Below, in pieces: positions 1-18,000 of a stretch of 64,000 nt of DNA. The DNA comes from Paraglomus occultum (taxonomy: Eukaryota; Glomeromycota; Glomeromycetes; Paraglomerales; Paraglomeraceae). Both the position numbers and the translations under genes were made by a program. The DNA lies in assembly GCA_910592205.1 (NCBI GenBank), contig CAJVPJ010000024.1, positions 1 to 64,000 of the forward strand, read 5' to 3'. Numbering within the stretch: position 1 is the stretch's first letter; each line of letters opens with the position of its first letter. The notes under the pieces were generated by a model that saw only the letters and a list, made by a program, of their open reading frames with translations, was not told where the DNA came from and made no database searches.

Positions 1-5080
<5,080 letters not shown>

Positions 5081-6385
5081 AATGTACAGAAAAATAGACA
5101 AACAAGGTGGTAATAGTAACTTTAGCAGCATGTGATCATAAGAAACAATAATTATAGAAAATCGGTTAATGGTGAGATATTTTTCTAATAATTTGTAAGA
5201 AAGCGTTCGTTGTGATAGCAGTTATTAACTAGAAGAGTATTCAATTTTCTGCAAAGATAACGGCGACAATTAAATAATAATAAATGTCTTTGCTATAAAT
5301 CATTGCATAAACGACTTTTTTTCAAATCCTATACGCGTCAATTTATTTTTTCTGCAACCTGCTTCATGTTCGGAATCCACTCAGTTGTCTCGATCTAAAC
5401 TGGGATGGGTTCCTCCAAATTAGGAGGTTGACTAATTTTAGGGTACGCTCCTAATATGTTATTTATATTTACAAATGAGTGAAAAATTGTGCAGAACAAT
5501 TGACCACCTGTATAAATTCCTTTTTACCCTAATATATTTATTATTGTAAAGTATGGCACCTGCTATTCCCACATGGCCGCGTTGTCAGAAGACGTACTCG
5601 GAAATAATAACAAACATGCATATTGTCATACAGTAAATTACCCACATGGCTTCAACTTCTTGGTAAAATTTTCTATATTTATTTTTTTACTCTCCCCTTG
5701 CGTATTATCTCTTGATCAAGCGAGAGTTATGAAGATTGAATTCTAATATGTACTGCTTTTCATCAATTCATATTTTACATTTTTTGTATCTTTTTTTTTT
5801 GTTCCTTAACCAAAAACAGGTTAAGGAATATGAGAAGAACACTAAAATAAAAGCAAAAGAAATAAGGAAAAACGTTGTATATACAGAAAAAAAAGCCAAC
5901 GAACGAAAGACTAGCAATCCATCGTTAAACTTAATTATCACAAAACGAAGTTAAAAATAAATATTTAAACTATAAACAAAATTGCATCGAAGTCGAAATG
6001 TAAAAAGCGTAATCTTATATGTACATTTTCATGTTTCAAAAAGAAACAACTTATGATAATTGATTATGATGATTCTTGGATTAGTCGAATATAAAGGAAA
6101 ATAGTTCATGTTTGATTAAAATGGCGAAAAAAGCTTATCTAACGAACGAGAAATAAGAAAAGGTGAACGAAAATTGTTTGCGATAGTCATAATTGCAAAA
6201 ATTTGCCAGTGTTCATCAACGTTACTATTACGCAATCAAAGAAGGAAGAAAAGGAAAAAAAGGGAAAAAAAAAAAGAGAAGACTTATAAAATCGAGGTAT
6301 TAGAACCGTATTCTCTAACAACCGAAAACATACACTTCTTGACCGCAACTCAATTGCAGAAGCCAACCATCTCTGAACATCATCT
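5081..6385. other. Spacer between convergent remodeller and bHLH genes
   Basis: Convergent 3' flanks. AT-rich with several AATAAA-like signals (for example near 5275) and A/T homopolymers. A short frame at 5736-5954 looks Lys-rich and noncoding in composition. No gene supported. Confidence 0.6.
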
Positions 6386-9300
6386 TCATCCATCACTCTC
6401 ATCATGTCCTTCACTCGCATTGCTCTCCTGATCGACCTCCATCACAGTATCCTCATCGTTAGCTCTATGCACTTCAATCTCTTTCTCGCTATTAGACTCT
6501 TGAGAAACAACATTGACAGATGATTTGGGTTTCTTAATGGCAGCAAGTTCTTCTCGAAGTTGGCGGATGGTCTCGTCCTTATCTATGACTTTGCTGTGAA
6601 GTTCTACAATGTAATCATGAGCTGGGCGATGTGATTGAGTTGGGTTTAGAAATTAGTTATATATATCGTACGATTTGCTCAATTTCTCTGTTATTATTTC
6701 TATCCCCTTCTGCTCTTTATGATTCTCCTTGCATTATTTCGCACAAAACTCACCTTTTTTCAGCAAAAACAGCTTGCTGACGTTCTTTGAAGAACCATCA
6801 CCCTTTCCATTACCCGGGTCTGCCTTGGCTCCATTACCTAGAGACGATGTGTAAGGAACAACCTTTTTCAACTCATCAAAGGACTGTTTAAGAGAGTCAC
6901 GGCGTTTTTGTTCGGCAGCTTTATGTGTAGTGCGGCGTGATTCTAGAGATAATTGCAAGTCTGAGGGATAGCTTATTCCAAGGGATCTGAAAAAAAAAAT
7001 AACAATGTTAGTGTAAAAGAAAAGTTTGTACATTTTTTCCTTTTTTCTCTCTTCTCTTTCCTATTACATGTAAACACATCCTATACGTACTGGGCAGTCC
7101 CCTCCAAAATGGCCTGATAATTGGATGTCTGTGCCAACTGCTCTGCAATTTTATCGGAAACACCGGAAACCTTTGGTTTCAAATTAGGGCTGACTGTCTT
7201 CATCGATTGTGGACTCTTGGGACCCAAAGCGACCGGAGAACCTCTTATGACGTGAACGTTACCTAAATTAGACACGTTGATCCCTGACATATTGCTCGTA
7301 GGAGACATTGCAACGGATGGAGCAAGAGCGGGTGAGATTATTCCAGATGGAATTACTATAACAGGTTGTCCATTTATGGATGTTGTGTTGGCGGACGACG
7401 CGTGGACTACAAGTGCTGGCTGTTGGACGTATACTTGTGATTGTTTCTGCGTTGGAGACGAAGATTGAGCAGGTTGTATGGCTTGCTGATTTGATGATTG
7501 GACTGGTGAGCGAGTGGCGTTCGCTTGATTAGACGACGTTGTCGTTGTAACACTGTTATTATTACCACTGCCTGCATTTGTTCCGTTCTTTTGTTTATTT
7601 CCTTTATTCTTTCCATCTGAAATTCCTTTGGGTGACACTACACCAGCTGAGCCGTTTCCTTCATTATTACCGCTTTCAGCTCTCCCACTTCTCAATTTCA
7701 TTATAGTCGCTGGGGTAATTGGATCAACTTTTTCCCCGACATTGCTCACGCTCGGCCCATCCGCTATTCTTGGCCCAACAAGTTGGGATAGATCAAAGGA
7801 TGATACAAGATTGTCACCGAGATTTAGAGTAGGCATCTGATCAGAATGGATCAATGAACTATCTTGAGAGCGAACTGATGTAGGCGTAGAAGCTATTGGC
7901 GATGATGAAGAGGAAGATGAGACGGAGCGGGAAGATGCAATTGCGCGAAATTGAGGAGAGGTATTCTGCGCTGACTGAGAGGATACAGCAGCAACTGATG
8001 GAATTTGAATGGTGGACGAAAGAGGAAGATATTGTTGAACTTGTGAGCCAGGATTGCGATCTTGCTCACGTCCTTGATGCATCTCTAGTTCCTGCATCTG
8101 ACTGTTATCTCTCATATTGATCTGCCTATCGATCTGCATATCAGTTTGGCCAACAACGTTTAACCCAACTCGTCGTCTTTTACCATCGTGTCCGTCTTGC
8201 GACGTTCGCTTTGTTCCCCTCCCTGCCAATGCAGCAGGTCGGTCGGTAGACCCGTTGTTATCTTTAGCCAAATTATATCTGTAATTAGAGCGAGCAGTAG
8301 AGATTGATCTCGCATTATTTTTCTGCGGGCCCTGATGGATGGCTGTTGGTTGGACTGTGTGGTTGAGACTTGCAGGTGCGATATCTGAAGACAATGAATA
8401 TTGTTCATCTGGAAGTAAAGTTGGTGAACTATGTGGGGAGAGGTAGTGTGCATAATCTGCGTAAGTTGGTGAAGAAGTGTTGAGAACGTTGGAACCGGAG
8501 CTTTTGAGAAAAAACTATGATGCCAGACATTGAGAAACAGGGAATATTAAAATATATGTTAGTAAATCGTTGTATTAGACGTTATCTTGTGTAGATCACG
8601 TGCATAACATTGTGCAAAATTTTGATATCCAATTAAAATTAAGAAAAGAATATCTGATCACTTAACATGTGAAATCTCAACCCGTTATATAAACTGTTTA
8701 AACGGACTAATTCTGGCTAGGAATTTTAAACGGAAACATTCTGCAACGGTCGAATATCCTCATGACGATTCTGAAACCAAAAGTTCTAATAACCATCCGA
8801 TATAAAAGACCTCTGAATATACGAGACGTGTATTTTCTTGACTAACATTGGAACTTTAGGAAAGGGGGGGATGTTCTAGTATAATATTATATTATTTCAT
8901 ATGTAGACAACGTTGATGTAGTTGATCTCTAGTTGGCTCCAAAGCAGTTCCGGATTCCATTCTTTACACCACATTCGCCTTCACCCAAATTCGAATAGCT
9001 ATCAACTTACCCCATCTTCCGTAAATTCTGAGCCGTCTAGATTGAATGCATCGTTTGTCATTAGAGAATAATCCCCCACAATTATCCCATCATGTCCCTC
9101 GGGCGTAGGCAGCATGCCCCTATTCACTCCATACGTATCATGTACACTTATGTCATAATGTGGATGGATCATGTTCCCATGAGAGACGTTTACGTGTGTA
9201 GGCACTTGTTGAGAGACATGGTGTCCACCAATATGGCTCTCAACGTGCCCATTAACACTCGTGTTGTTCGTATTTGTGTGTTGCGTATTGTTCGCAGTCT

Positions 9301-9484
9301 CATGTCCGTGACGTTCATGACCGTTGATCTGCTGTGTATAGGTGATTGCTGATGTATCCATTCCATGCTGTTGAGATGGCGAACTTGGATCGAGGATATA
9401 ATCATCATAGTAGCTAATGACATCGTATCGGAGATCCATGTCGTTATTTGAAATCGAAGATATGATGTTTGGATATGTTTCCAT
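6386..9484 (-). CDS. bHLH transcription factor
   Basis: Nuclear DNA-binding regulator. Four exons on the minus strand: 9011-9484, 7091-8514, 6754-6986 and 6386-6621; all phases agree and give 788 residues. The start is the only Met preceding the open N-terminal exon. The N-terminal 650 or so residues are low complexity (His/Asn/Thr-rich, then Ser/Gln/Asn-rich), typical of activation regions. The bHLH lies near the C-terminus: basic region RRTTHKAAEQKRRDSLK with the H-x3-E-x3-R pattern that reads CACGTG-type E-boxes, helix 1 FDELKKVVP, a Gly/Asn/Lys-rich loop, and helix 2 NVSKLFLLKKAHDYIVELH split by the last intron. A heptad-like extension and an acidic tail follow. The class B bHLH call is firm; the orthologue (for example Pho4/NUC-1-like or Max-like) cannot be named from sequence alone. 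Confidence 0.88.
8597..8602. promoter_or_regulatory. CACGTG E-box in intron 1 of the bHLH gene
   Basis: A perfect CACGTG palindrome lies inside the first intron (8515-9010) of a gene whose product has the class B E-box reading residues. Autoregulation is possible but is inference; the same hexamer also occurs elsewhere in the window. Confidence 0.3.
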
Positions 9485-12044
9485 TGTAATTGACGTAAAT
9501 TCAAAAATAGGTGTTGTAAAAGATGTGATTTAGGATATTCGTATTAGAAAAGTTATTTGAGACGTAGAATGTTAGAGTGAACAAGGACGTACTGTGCTAG
9601 TTGTGTTTCAATAAACAGAAGTGCAGAGTTTGATGATGTAACCGAATCTATACAAAAAACTGGATTGATAGCGTATTTTGACACTTGTGAGACGAAACAA
9701 CTTAAGTTTTGATGTGGAGAGGGAATTATGCGACAATACAAGAACGATGTTATAGATTCGTAAACTCTGATTATGTGTTCTAACTCATCAGAGACTGTTT
9801 TGATTTGGGGATTTGTGGGGTTAAAGTGGTTAGTTCAAGCGTTCAAAAAGTTCGATTTTATATACATAAATAATGCAATGGCTCGTCATCCAATAACATA
9901 CAGAAAAATAATCGTTCGGACTCATGGAATCATACCATTGGCTACCATTGTAATTTGACGATTGGGAGTACAGATAGTATGAAAGGGATTGTGGACAAAA
10001 TGCGTCAAGCGAGTAGCAAGCGTTTTTTCTTGTTCGTTTCAAACAATGCTGTCAGCCCTCACTTGTAGACATTGGCTGCATCATTATTAGCGGCGGGGCT
10101 TATCGATATTTGGAAGAGAGTAAGAGAAATAGAGGAGAGTGTAAGAAGAGGAGAGAGAGTCATTATTAACACAGTCTTTTACAGTTATTTGAGGTTATTG
10201 TAAATAACATTATTTATGTGTGCAACAAGTTGACAATAGGACAAGTAACAATAACAATCGAGTAATGTAATTATAAAATAAATAAATATACATATAATTT
10301 ATACTGTACAACTTAAATTCATACTTACCTTTTTGTACAGTCAAACTCTAATAACGTTAATACTATAAATATATAACATCACTGTGATACATATTCATCT
10401 GTGATGATTTTGATTATGTTCATTCTGTGATTGATCTTACAGATGCCGTCATTATACATCTGATGCTTAGGTATTATCAGCGATTCTATGCACAATCTAC
10501 ATCATTACCATGATGAAGATGGGACTATTAAGTAAACTAATGGTGCGGGTAGTGATATTTTTGACTGTCAAATATGTATCCATATAAATCCCATTCTATA
10601 TTCTATTGTCGTTATCGTTTCTGTCATATCTAATCGATCGACCCATCAATTCCTAATTAAGCAGAATCAACTACTCGTGGCTGTATAATATTGCTATTGT
10701 ATGTTTGCTTGTTTGCTTGTTTGCTTGCTATATTATTTGCGCCAAGCAAAGATAGACATCGGGGACAGTAAGGATAGACATCTTGACATTAACATCATCC
10801 TCCCATCCCCTTTCCCTCACGCTTACTAAAACATGTTAAAATACTCAACTCTCTTTGATGTACATTAGTTACACAACGAAAACATCAAAGCGGAGATATA
10901 TGTTGTACTCCCAAACAGAGCAAAACTGGTCTCGCAGCAATCAAGTGAAACACAGACAATGGTAACTCAAAAGCAAAATGCGTGGGGTAATGGTTGGATG
11001 TAATTGTTTGAGTTGAACGATGGGTGATATCAACGTGTGATAACATTTTGCAATACACACGTATAACTGTCGTATATGTTTACATTCAATTTATCCTCCG
11101 ATTTGCTAAATTTTAATGACTGTCGCTCCCTTTCATAACATAAAGAACGCTCTCCTATCGTTCTCACTCCATCCGATCGATAAGACGAGACGATTATGTA
11201 AAGACTTGGTGTATATATAATCACAATATATAAATGAGTAGTATTATCGCACACAACGTATATGAATATGCGATGACATGCGCTGAATATGCGATGAATA
11301 TGCGGCACACAACGTGCATGGATATGCTCTTTGTATACATCAGGGTATGCGTATGTAGCATATACGACTACCCGTCTATACTCGTTTTGGTTTATGTCAC
11401 CCGTCAAATAAACTGTATCTATATTTATGTCACAGATTTCGCATTGCCTGGCGTAAGTAACGCGATCTGCGCGATCACAACAAACAAACTCAACCATCTA
11501 AAATCAGAATACGCATATAAACAGGTGTACACAAGATAGATAGATTGACCGCTATATTATCACATTACGAGTAAATCACAGTAACTTGAATACTAATATT
11601 TGGAAAAAGCACACGCACAAACCACCCTTACGTAACATATATGTTTGTTTATCTTTACTATAACTGGACCGGAGACGGTTTACTTTGGCAAGTGAAACAG
11701 GCTCTGAATACTTGAAATTGTCTCTTTTGGAATGACGTCATGTAAACAATTTTCGGGCTGTCAATTAGGATCTACCATGATGTTGTTTTTTCTGTCACCA
11801 TGTCACTGTCAGCTCTATTTTGCAAACCTTTCATGATGCATCTTTTACTAAGATATGTTTGCTAACATATAAGGCTATTTTGTCACTTCTGATTGGCTAT
11901 TACACTTATATGGCATACTAATACGTTGAAATACTTTTATCAAGTTCTTACCAATTTAAGGTAATCAGAGAGTATTACAAATTATGGTTTAGATTTAGAC
12001 AATCTGCAAGGCTAGCCAAAAAATACTTTTTCGTGATTGAAACT
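9485..12044. other. Upstream region of the bHLH gene and gene-poor spacer
   Basis: The first few hundred bases are the likely 5' UTR and promoter of the minus-strand bHLH gene. A CRE/bZIP-like TGACGTCA palindrome lies at 11733-11740. A 155-codon frame at 11030-11497 (-) is rich in Tyr/Ile/Val from ATA/TAT repeats and short GATATGCG-like repeats near 11270-11310; it has no recognisable domain and I do not call it a gene. Confidence 0.5.
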
Positions 12045-12211
12045 CAAAGCTGTTTAAACCGGCGCTGGTCTCGGGTTTAACCGACTACCTCACGTCTGTC
12101 CCCGATTTGCATTAGTTAGAAATTCTTTCTACCTAAGCATTTATATGAAACGGTTTTTGGTTAAGCCGGCCAAAAACCAACAAACCAGGTCCGCCAGTTT
12201 AAACAGGTTTG
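12045..12211. mobile_element. Candidate MITE with imperfect terminal inverted repeats
   Basis: The left end (CAAAGCTGTTTAAACCGGCG) and the inverted right end (CAAACCTGTTTAAACTGGCG) match at 18 of 20 positions. Internally, GGTTTTTGG (12152-12160) and CCAAAAACC (12170-12178) form a hairpin. Length about 167 bp, no coding capacity. No convincing target-site duplication is seen, so the element could also be a foldback repeat. Confidence 0.45.
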
Positions 12212-12253
12212 ACCTGTAGTCAGGTGACAATCGAATAGTACAGTTTGCGAACC

Positions 12254-12570
12254 ATGCGATTTAATCAGAAAGAAATTACATTCATGGATGATGGTCTACA
12301 TTTACAAACATTAAATAAATTATTGCTTTTATTTAAAGAGGATAAATATAATGCTGCATTTAGCAAAGTTCTTGTCCTCGTTCAAATCGTACCCGTGAAT
12401 CAGGATAGTTTTAAAAGTCTAGTAAAAAAAGAGCAAGTTTGTTTCACGAAAAGAAGAGACAAATTAAACAATATTTACGAAGGCGTTTACTGTATATACA
12501 AAAAAAAGAGCCGTTAAATTTAAATGCGAAAAGATGTAAGACTTTCTTTATGGTTTCCGGACTAAAGGTA
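12254..12570 (+). pseudogene. Possible frameshifted gene relic
   Basis: An open frame from the ATG at 12254 gives a fairly ordinary protein composition up to an A7 run near 12424. After that the more protein-like reading (basic, KRQIKQYLRRRLLYIQKKEP) is in the next frame, from about 12424 to 12570. Together this looks like one small coding unit broken by a single-base indel. No family recognised; low confidence, and a chance pair of frames is possible. Confidence 0.22.
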
Positions 12571-15071
12571 ATAATTATTAATTATCTGTACCGTCCTAGC
12601 ACTAATTCTAGTATTACCAAAAACTTGCAATTCTGGTTGAGACCCGGGAAATTGTGTGGGGAGAAGGGTTTTATTCTGGGGGTGGTGGGGTAGCAATACA
12701 TATTGTTATATTAGTATTAGATATCTAAATTTTGCGCCTTTAGCATTCTCTTCAACGCATACGCGCGGAAATAAAGATTATATGCTCATACATTGTCAAT
12801 GAAACGCGCGAAAAAGTGGTACATAAACGCGTAATAATATTATAAATTGGTTAAGCACACGGATACTTTACGAGAAGGAATTAGTATAACACCTCTATTA
12901 AGCAAAGAACCAGTGCTACAGGGTACAGTGTGTTTAAAAAAAATGGTTTGCAAATAAACTTTTTTTTGCTCATAAACAAAAATTGTGATTGCTACAAAAC
13001 AAACCAATTAGTTATGGTTATTAGCTTTTTATTAGGCGTTGGTTATTCGCCTTCTATTAAGTGTTTTGTACCAGCAAATTTGCTTTACTTATTTTAATTT
13101 TTCGAAAAAACTTTAATTTATTGCCAGTTCTGTAAAAGAGCGATTTAGAAGTTTGTCGGTGTAAACCTTACATATGGTTTATTGTGAAAAATAATGTCGA
13201 AAAGAATGTCCAAAGATAGGGAGCATTCCAACATTATTTCAAAGTTATCCATATTTGTTATCTGTCGGTGAAATAATTATAGATAAATTGATGTAATTTA
13301 TTATGAGTAATGGAAAAGACTTCTCAAGAACAGTACAAATATTATTTTGTTAATAAAAAAAAGTAAACTGTTTATACGCAAAATGGTGATAGAATTAGAA
13401 TAAAATTTTATTTAATAAAGTAGCTCATATTTCTTTATTTCATTATACAGTATTCTGTAATTGCAGAGATATAATTTTTGTTCCCACCTTTTTTGTTTGC
13501 AGCTCACTGTATATGGGACTGCCCAATACTAATGATAATAGACCGCTAGTAGTTTTATTTGATTGAATTAAATAATCTGTCTGTATGAAATTATCTCCGT
13601 AACAGACACAACGATGCTTTAGTTGACTATATTAATTAACGGTATATGTAAGCCAAATTTGGTTAATAAGAAACGTGCACATGGGACGTTTTTCCAAAAA
13701 ATTTTGTTACCCGCACGACATCAAATTATTTTAAATTCATCTCTTCTTTTTTTACTTTTTTGTACCAATTGTTCCGGAATGCTGGAGAGGAAGGGGGTTT
13801 GTATTCCTGACTATTCACAGTATCAATAATTTAAATTGTCCTTTAAATAAAATATTACTACGGACAAATTAGACATAAAACGAACTGTTATTCGCGTATT
13901 AAATGTTAACTGGTCAAAGTCACGATCCAAAGTTTTGGTGTTATTTTATAAATAATGTCATGCTTTAGTTTTCAATTTGTTATACAGCATGTCACATCAG
14001 CTGTTGTATAATAACCCAATGTATTAAAGCGAGCCAATTGTTGATTAGGCAGAATACATAGAAGTGCTTAATTGATTATCATTCGATTTGCGAACGATGG
14101 AGATTGATGGTTTATGCACGTGTATAAATATAAATGATTAAAAATTCTAAAATAACAAGGACAAAACTCCGTCAAATTTAAAGAAGCTGTTCTATTCCAT
14201 AATGATGCAATATAAGAAGAAAACTTAAAAAACTCGTTTTGCTAACATCGGCAAAAGTAAAACTTTTGTTCTCGTTCTACCAACTACCAAAAGCCAAAAT
14301 ATTGTTTACGACAAACCATTTTCGGATGCAAAGATAATTTCGAAATAATGTTTTTAAAATGAAATGTACCTGTCGGTGAAATGAATGTCAGCGAAACATT
14401 ACGTCTGCGAAATGGTTGTCGATGTTATGATTGCCTCCCATGGATTACTCATCAACACGTTGAAAGGCTCTTCTCATTTCTTTATAAATAGAAAGGCGAT
14501 AAAAAAATGGCGGTTGGACAACCAGCGCATTGTGCTCATTGTTTGGTAAATTTCTTTAAATTCGATTATAGAACATGCATAGCATTTCTGCTTATGTTAT
14601 TGACAGTCAAGAGAACAGATAGCCATGACGTTATAGTTTCGAAAATCAAGATCATAAAACCCGCAAGCACTGAATCACATGTATTGATTGAAAAATCTAG
14701 GAGCTAATATGTCAACGGAAGACATTACATATCACTGGTCTGCTCCTTGCAGACTAGATCTAAAATTACTTCACTTTACGTATCCATCGCGCGCTTAACA
14801 AGAAACCGAGATCCACCATAACCGAAAATACAATAATACAAATAATACAAGCCAAATAATAATAATGAAACTTTGTAAACGTGGGATAACTATAATCAAC
14901 AAAAGTGCAATAGAGCATGACTAATAACTACTTTGTCAATAAAAAAAAGGAAGGGGGAGGGGTGTGCAATTTTTAATGCCTCTAGCAGAATAATTTCCAT
15001 TTAGTCCTCGGATGATTAGCACATATCTATACACCTTGCTCTCAAGATTGTATCTATCGTACCCCATGTCC
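12571..15071. other. AT-rich gene-poor spacer
   Basis: No gene supported. A 66-codon frame at 14507-14707 (+), starting MAVGQPAHCAHCLVNFF with a hydrophobic stretch and a TATAAA-like run about 20 bases upstream, is the only short candidate. It has no homology I recognise and I leave it uncalled. Confidence 0.5.
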
Positions 15072-18000
15072 TCAATCCTTCTTTCGGTGACCCCCACTAT
15101 GATGACGCGAATTATAATTTCCACCACCGCGGCCTCCACCACCACGGCCTCCACGACCACCTCTGAACGGACGTCGTCCGCCGCCATAACCGTTTCTATT
15201 ATTTGGGTAATATCTCTTTGGGTTTACAGTTAGCTCATTGCCTCCTAAACTCTGATGTAAATGAAGAGGGAAAACGCAAGATAGAACAGAGTTAAAAAGA
15301 GGATATATAGAGCAATAACACGCTGATGAACAACAGTATTGAACAACCCAGTAGGTACAACCACAACTATCAAAGCCGATGCTTTAACCGGATACCTCGC
15401 AAATTTTACTTACCTGTCCATCAAGCTGAAGTGCACGCTCGTATGACTCCTTATCTACGAAATCAACGTACGCAGAGTCTTTCCTTCGTGGATTATTCAT
15501 GTCCGCAAAAGTGATCTTTTCAACCTTTGAGGACATACAGTATGGAGAAGATAAAGTGGTTAAAATCACAGATATAATAGAATGGTTGTAAATATTTGAA
15601 AACTAATCCGAGGAATGAAACAAATCATCTATGCATTACCCCCGCTGCATCACCACCAAAGAATTCTCTTAATTCCTCTTCAGTCGTTTCGGGTGCTATT
15701 TTTGCGACGTATACTGTACAACCTCTCTGTTATTTGAATTGGCAAACCAAAAACAGTAGGCACCTAGAGTTAGTGAAGTCGATTCTTTGAAATACCATCT
15801 ATAATAACTCATCACGTCCTCTTTTCACACACGTTTTCATATCTGTTCCCTTGTCCTTCACGGTTTCCGTAAGAGCTCGATCGTCCTGACTCTGTCCTGT
15901 CGTCCTCATCGTGTTGTCCTTGTCCGTCTGTATCCCGGTCATCGTTCCCCTTCATCATACTACCATATCCATCTTCTCTTGCGAGTTCGTTGGTAGTCTG
16001 ATCAGCCCACGTCTGATGAGTCACATCGTAGGGTGCTGAATCGCCAGGTTTATATTCGCCGAGTGGGTACGATTGTGACTGTGGAAGGGTATATGAAGTA
16101 TCGTCAGAACCATGCAAATCGAAGCAGGGAGGAGTGGGAGTGGTTGATAGGAATGTTGGTAAGATAAAGTTTCAGATTGTGTTACATAAGGATATGGGTG
16201 GTACTTGCCTGCTGTAATAAAGAGTTGGCATTGCTTCCATCTACGCTGCTTTCTACTATAGTTCTCTGTTGTCCGACGTCAACCGAAGATTCAGTCCAAG
16301 TAGCAATTCCGACTGACGTTGAGTTTGTGGTGTAGTCAGTAACGTCACCTCTATCGACGTTATCACTCGTATTCGTGTTCCTGGCGTTACTACCAGCACC
16401 GGTGGCACTCGCTCCGCCGCTACCCATTGTCAACGGTGAAGACGAACGTAATGGTGATGGATCGCGATTAGCTGAGTGTTGGGGTCGCAACCCAGGAGAT
16501 GCGGTATTTCGCTGCCAATGAGCTTGACGAGTAAGTACAGGAGACGATGGGTTAGGGCTTGATGGAGTTTGTGGTGTGGCATGAGTCCGCGAATTTGCAC
16601 CAATTTGACCGTTGGTCCGGCGATAGGTGAAATTGAAACCTTGAGGTGAGACGCATACGAAAGTTCATGAGATACGAGTTAACTACTCAACAGTTGAAAA
16701 ACATATCAAAGGCCGGTATATATATATATAATTCAACTGTCATACCTTGAGCTTTAGTCTCCGCTGATATTCGGCCGTTGTTGACTTCCAGTAACACGTA
16801 TCCAAAAGCAGCATCCGACAGATTAAAATTCCACATATTCTTGAATGCCGGCTCTTCCTTGTCTCTATCGGCTGTAGGTACACGGTTAATAACGCCCAAG
16901 GCGTTGTCCAACAAATTTTTTTGTGAGGCACTTTAATAGAGTTCACAGATCGATCAATAAAACTGTTATAATAACAGATCAATTTTCAATCATTTCGCAG
17001 ACTTTAATTAGGGATACTCGGAAAACATACTCAATTTTGGCTTCGACTTGTGACTTAATAGTCTGGTACGTTTCAAAAAATGTTCTTTTCGAGTTTTCTA
17101 ATTTTGTTCTGAAACTTTCCTGATCACTTTGTACGGAGAACTCGTTATATGAAATTCCATAGCGGAAATGAAGACCAGCTGAGATAGTGAAGTCAGCCTA
17201 CGAGAGAATAAAAATAATTAAGGTTGAGACAAGCGTACGAGTAAACATTCGTAATAATATTACTGAGCACGGTTAATTGGCAGATAACTATCAACTTCAG
17301 ATACACTACATGATACTCGTTCCCAACAATAAACTTACCCTAAGCGATATCGCCAATTGGGTTAACAGCCCATATCGTCCGGGACTTGCATGAGTGACTA
17401 ATACTCTCGTTTCGGTGGGATCATAATTCTTGATGGTTTCAATAATTTACGTGAGCAAGCACACAATATGTACAATTAACTAAAATCAGGCAAAAATGGA
17501 TGATCAAGTTACCCTTTGGGCAGTGTCGACGAGTTCACCAATTTGCAGGATAGTAGTCCACATAGTACCTGCTCCACCTGCGATCGTACCAATCCCTAAA
17601 ATATAAAGAAAACAGACGAGTGGATTAGAATAGTGAAAAGAGGTTTGCATAACAGTCTATATGTCGTTGTTTAGATTCATATGTTCTGTCTTACTCCTCT
17701 CGTCCCAACACGATAACCAAAAATTTACCTTCCCCATTATCGAACAGCTTATGCGGTACAACAGCTCCCCCTAACCCGTACAATCTCAGATTCACGTTTC
17801 CCACATCGATTAAATATGAAGTACTCTCGTCAAGAATAAATAAGTTTCGAATTTCATATTCTTTCATCCGAAACTTCTCCAATACTCTTACATCCTCGCA
17901 TGCTCCCCAGACAGTGTAGACAGGGACATTCAGTTGACAGGAACCGTCGAGAAATTTGGGAAATTCAGATAATAGTGGCTCTTCACTTTCCCTAATCTGA

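Noticed and set aside
7277-8120. Plus-strand frames opposite the bHLH gene
   Set aside because: Antisense shadows of the low-complexity bHLH exon; no domain or splice support.
11030-11497. 155-codon minus-strand frame in the spacer
   Set aside because: Tyr/Ile/Val-rich translation driven by ATA/TAT repeats; no recognised domain, no family resemblance, no clear promoter.
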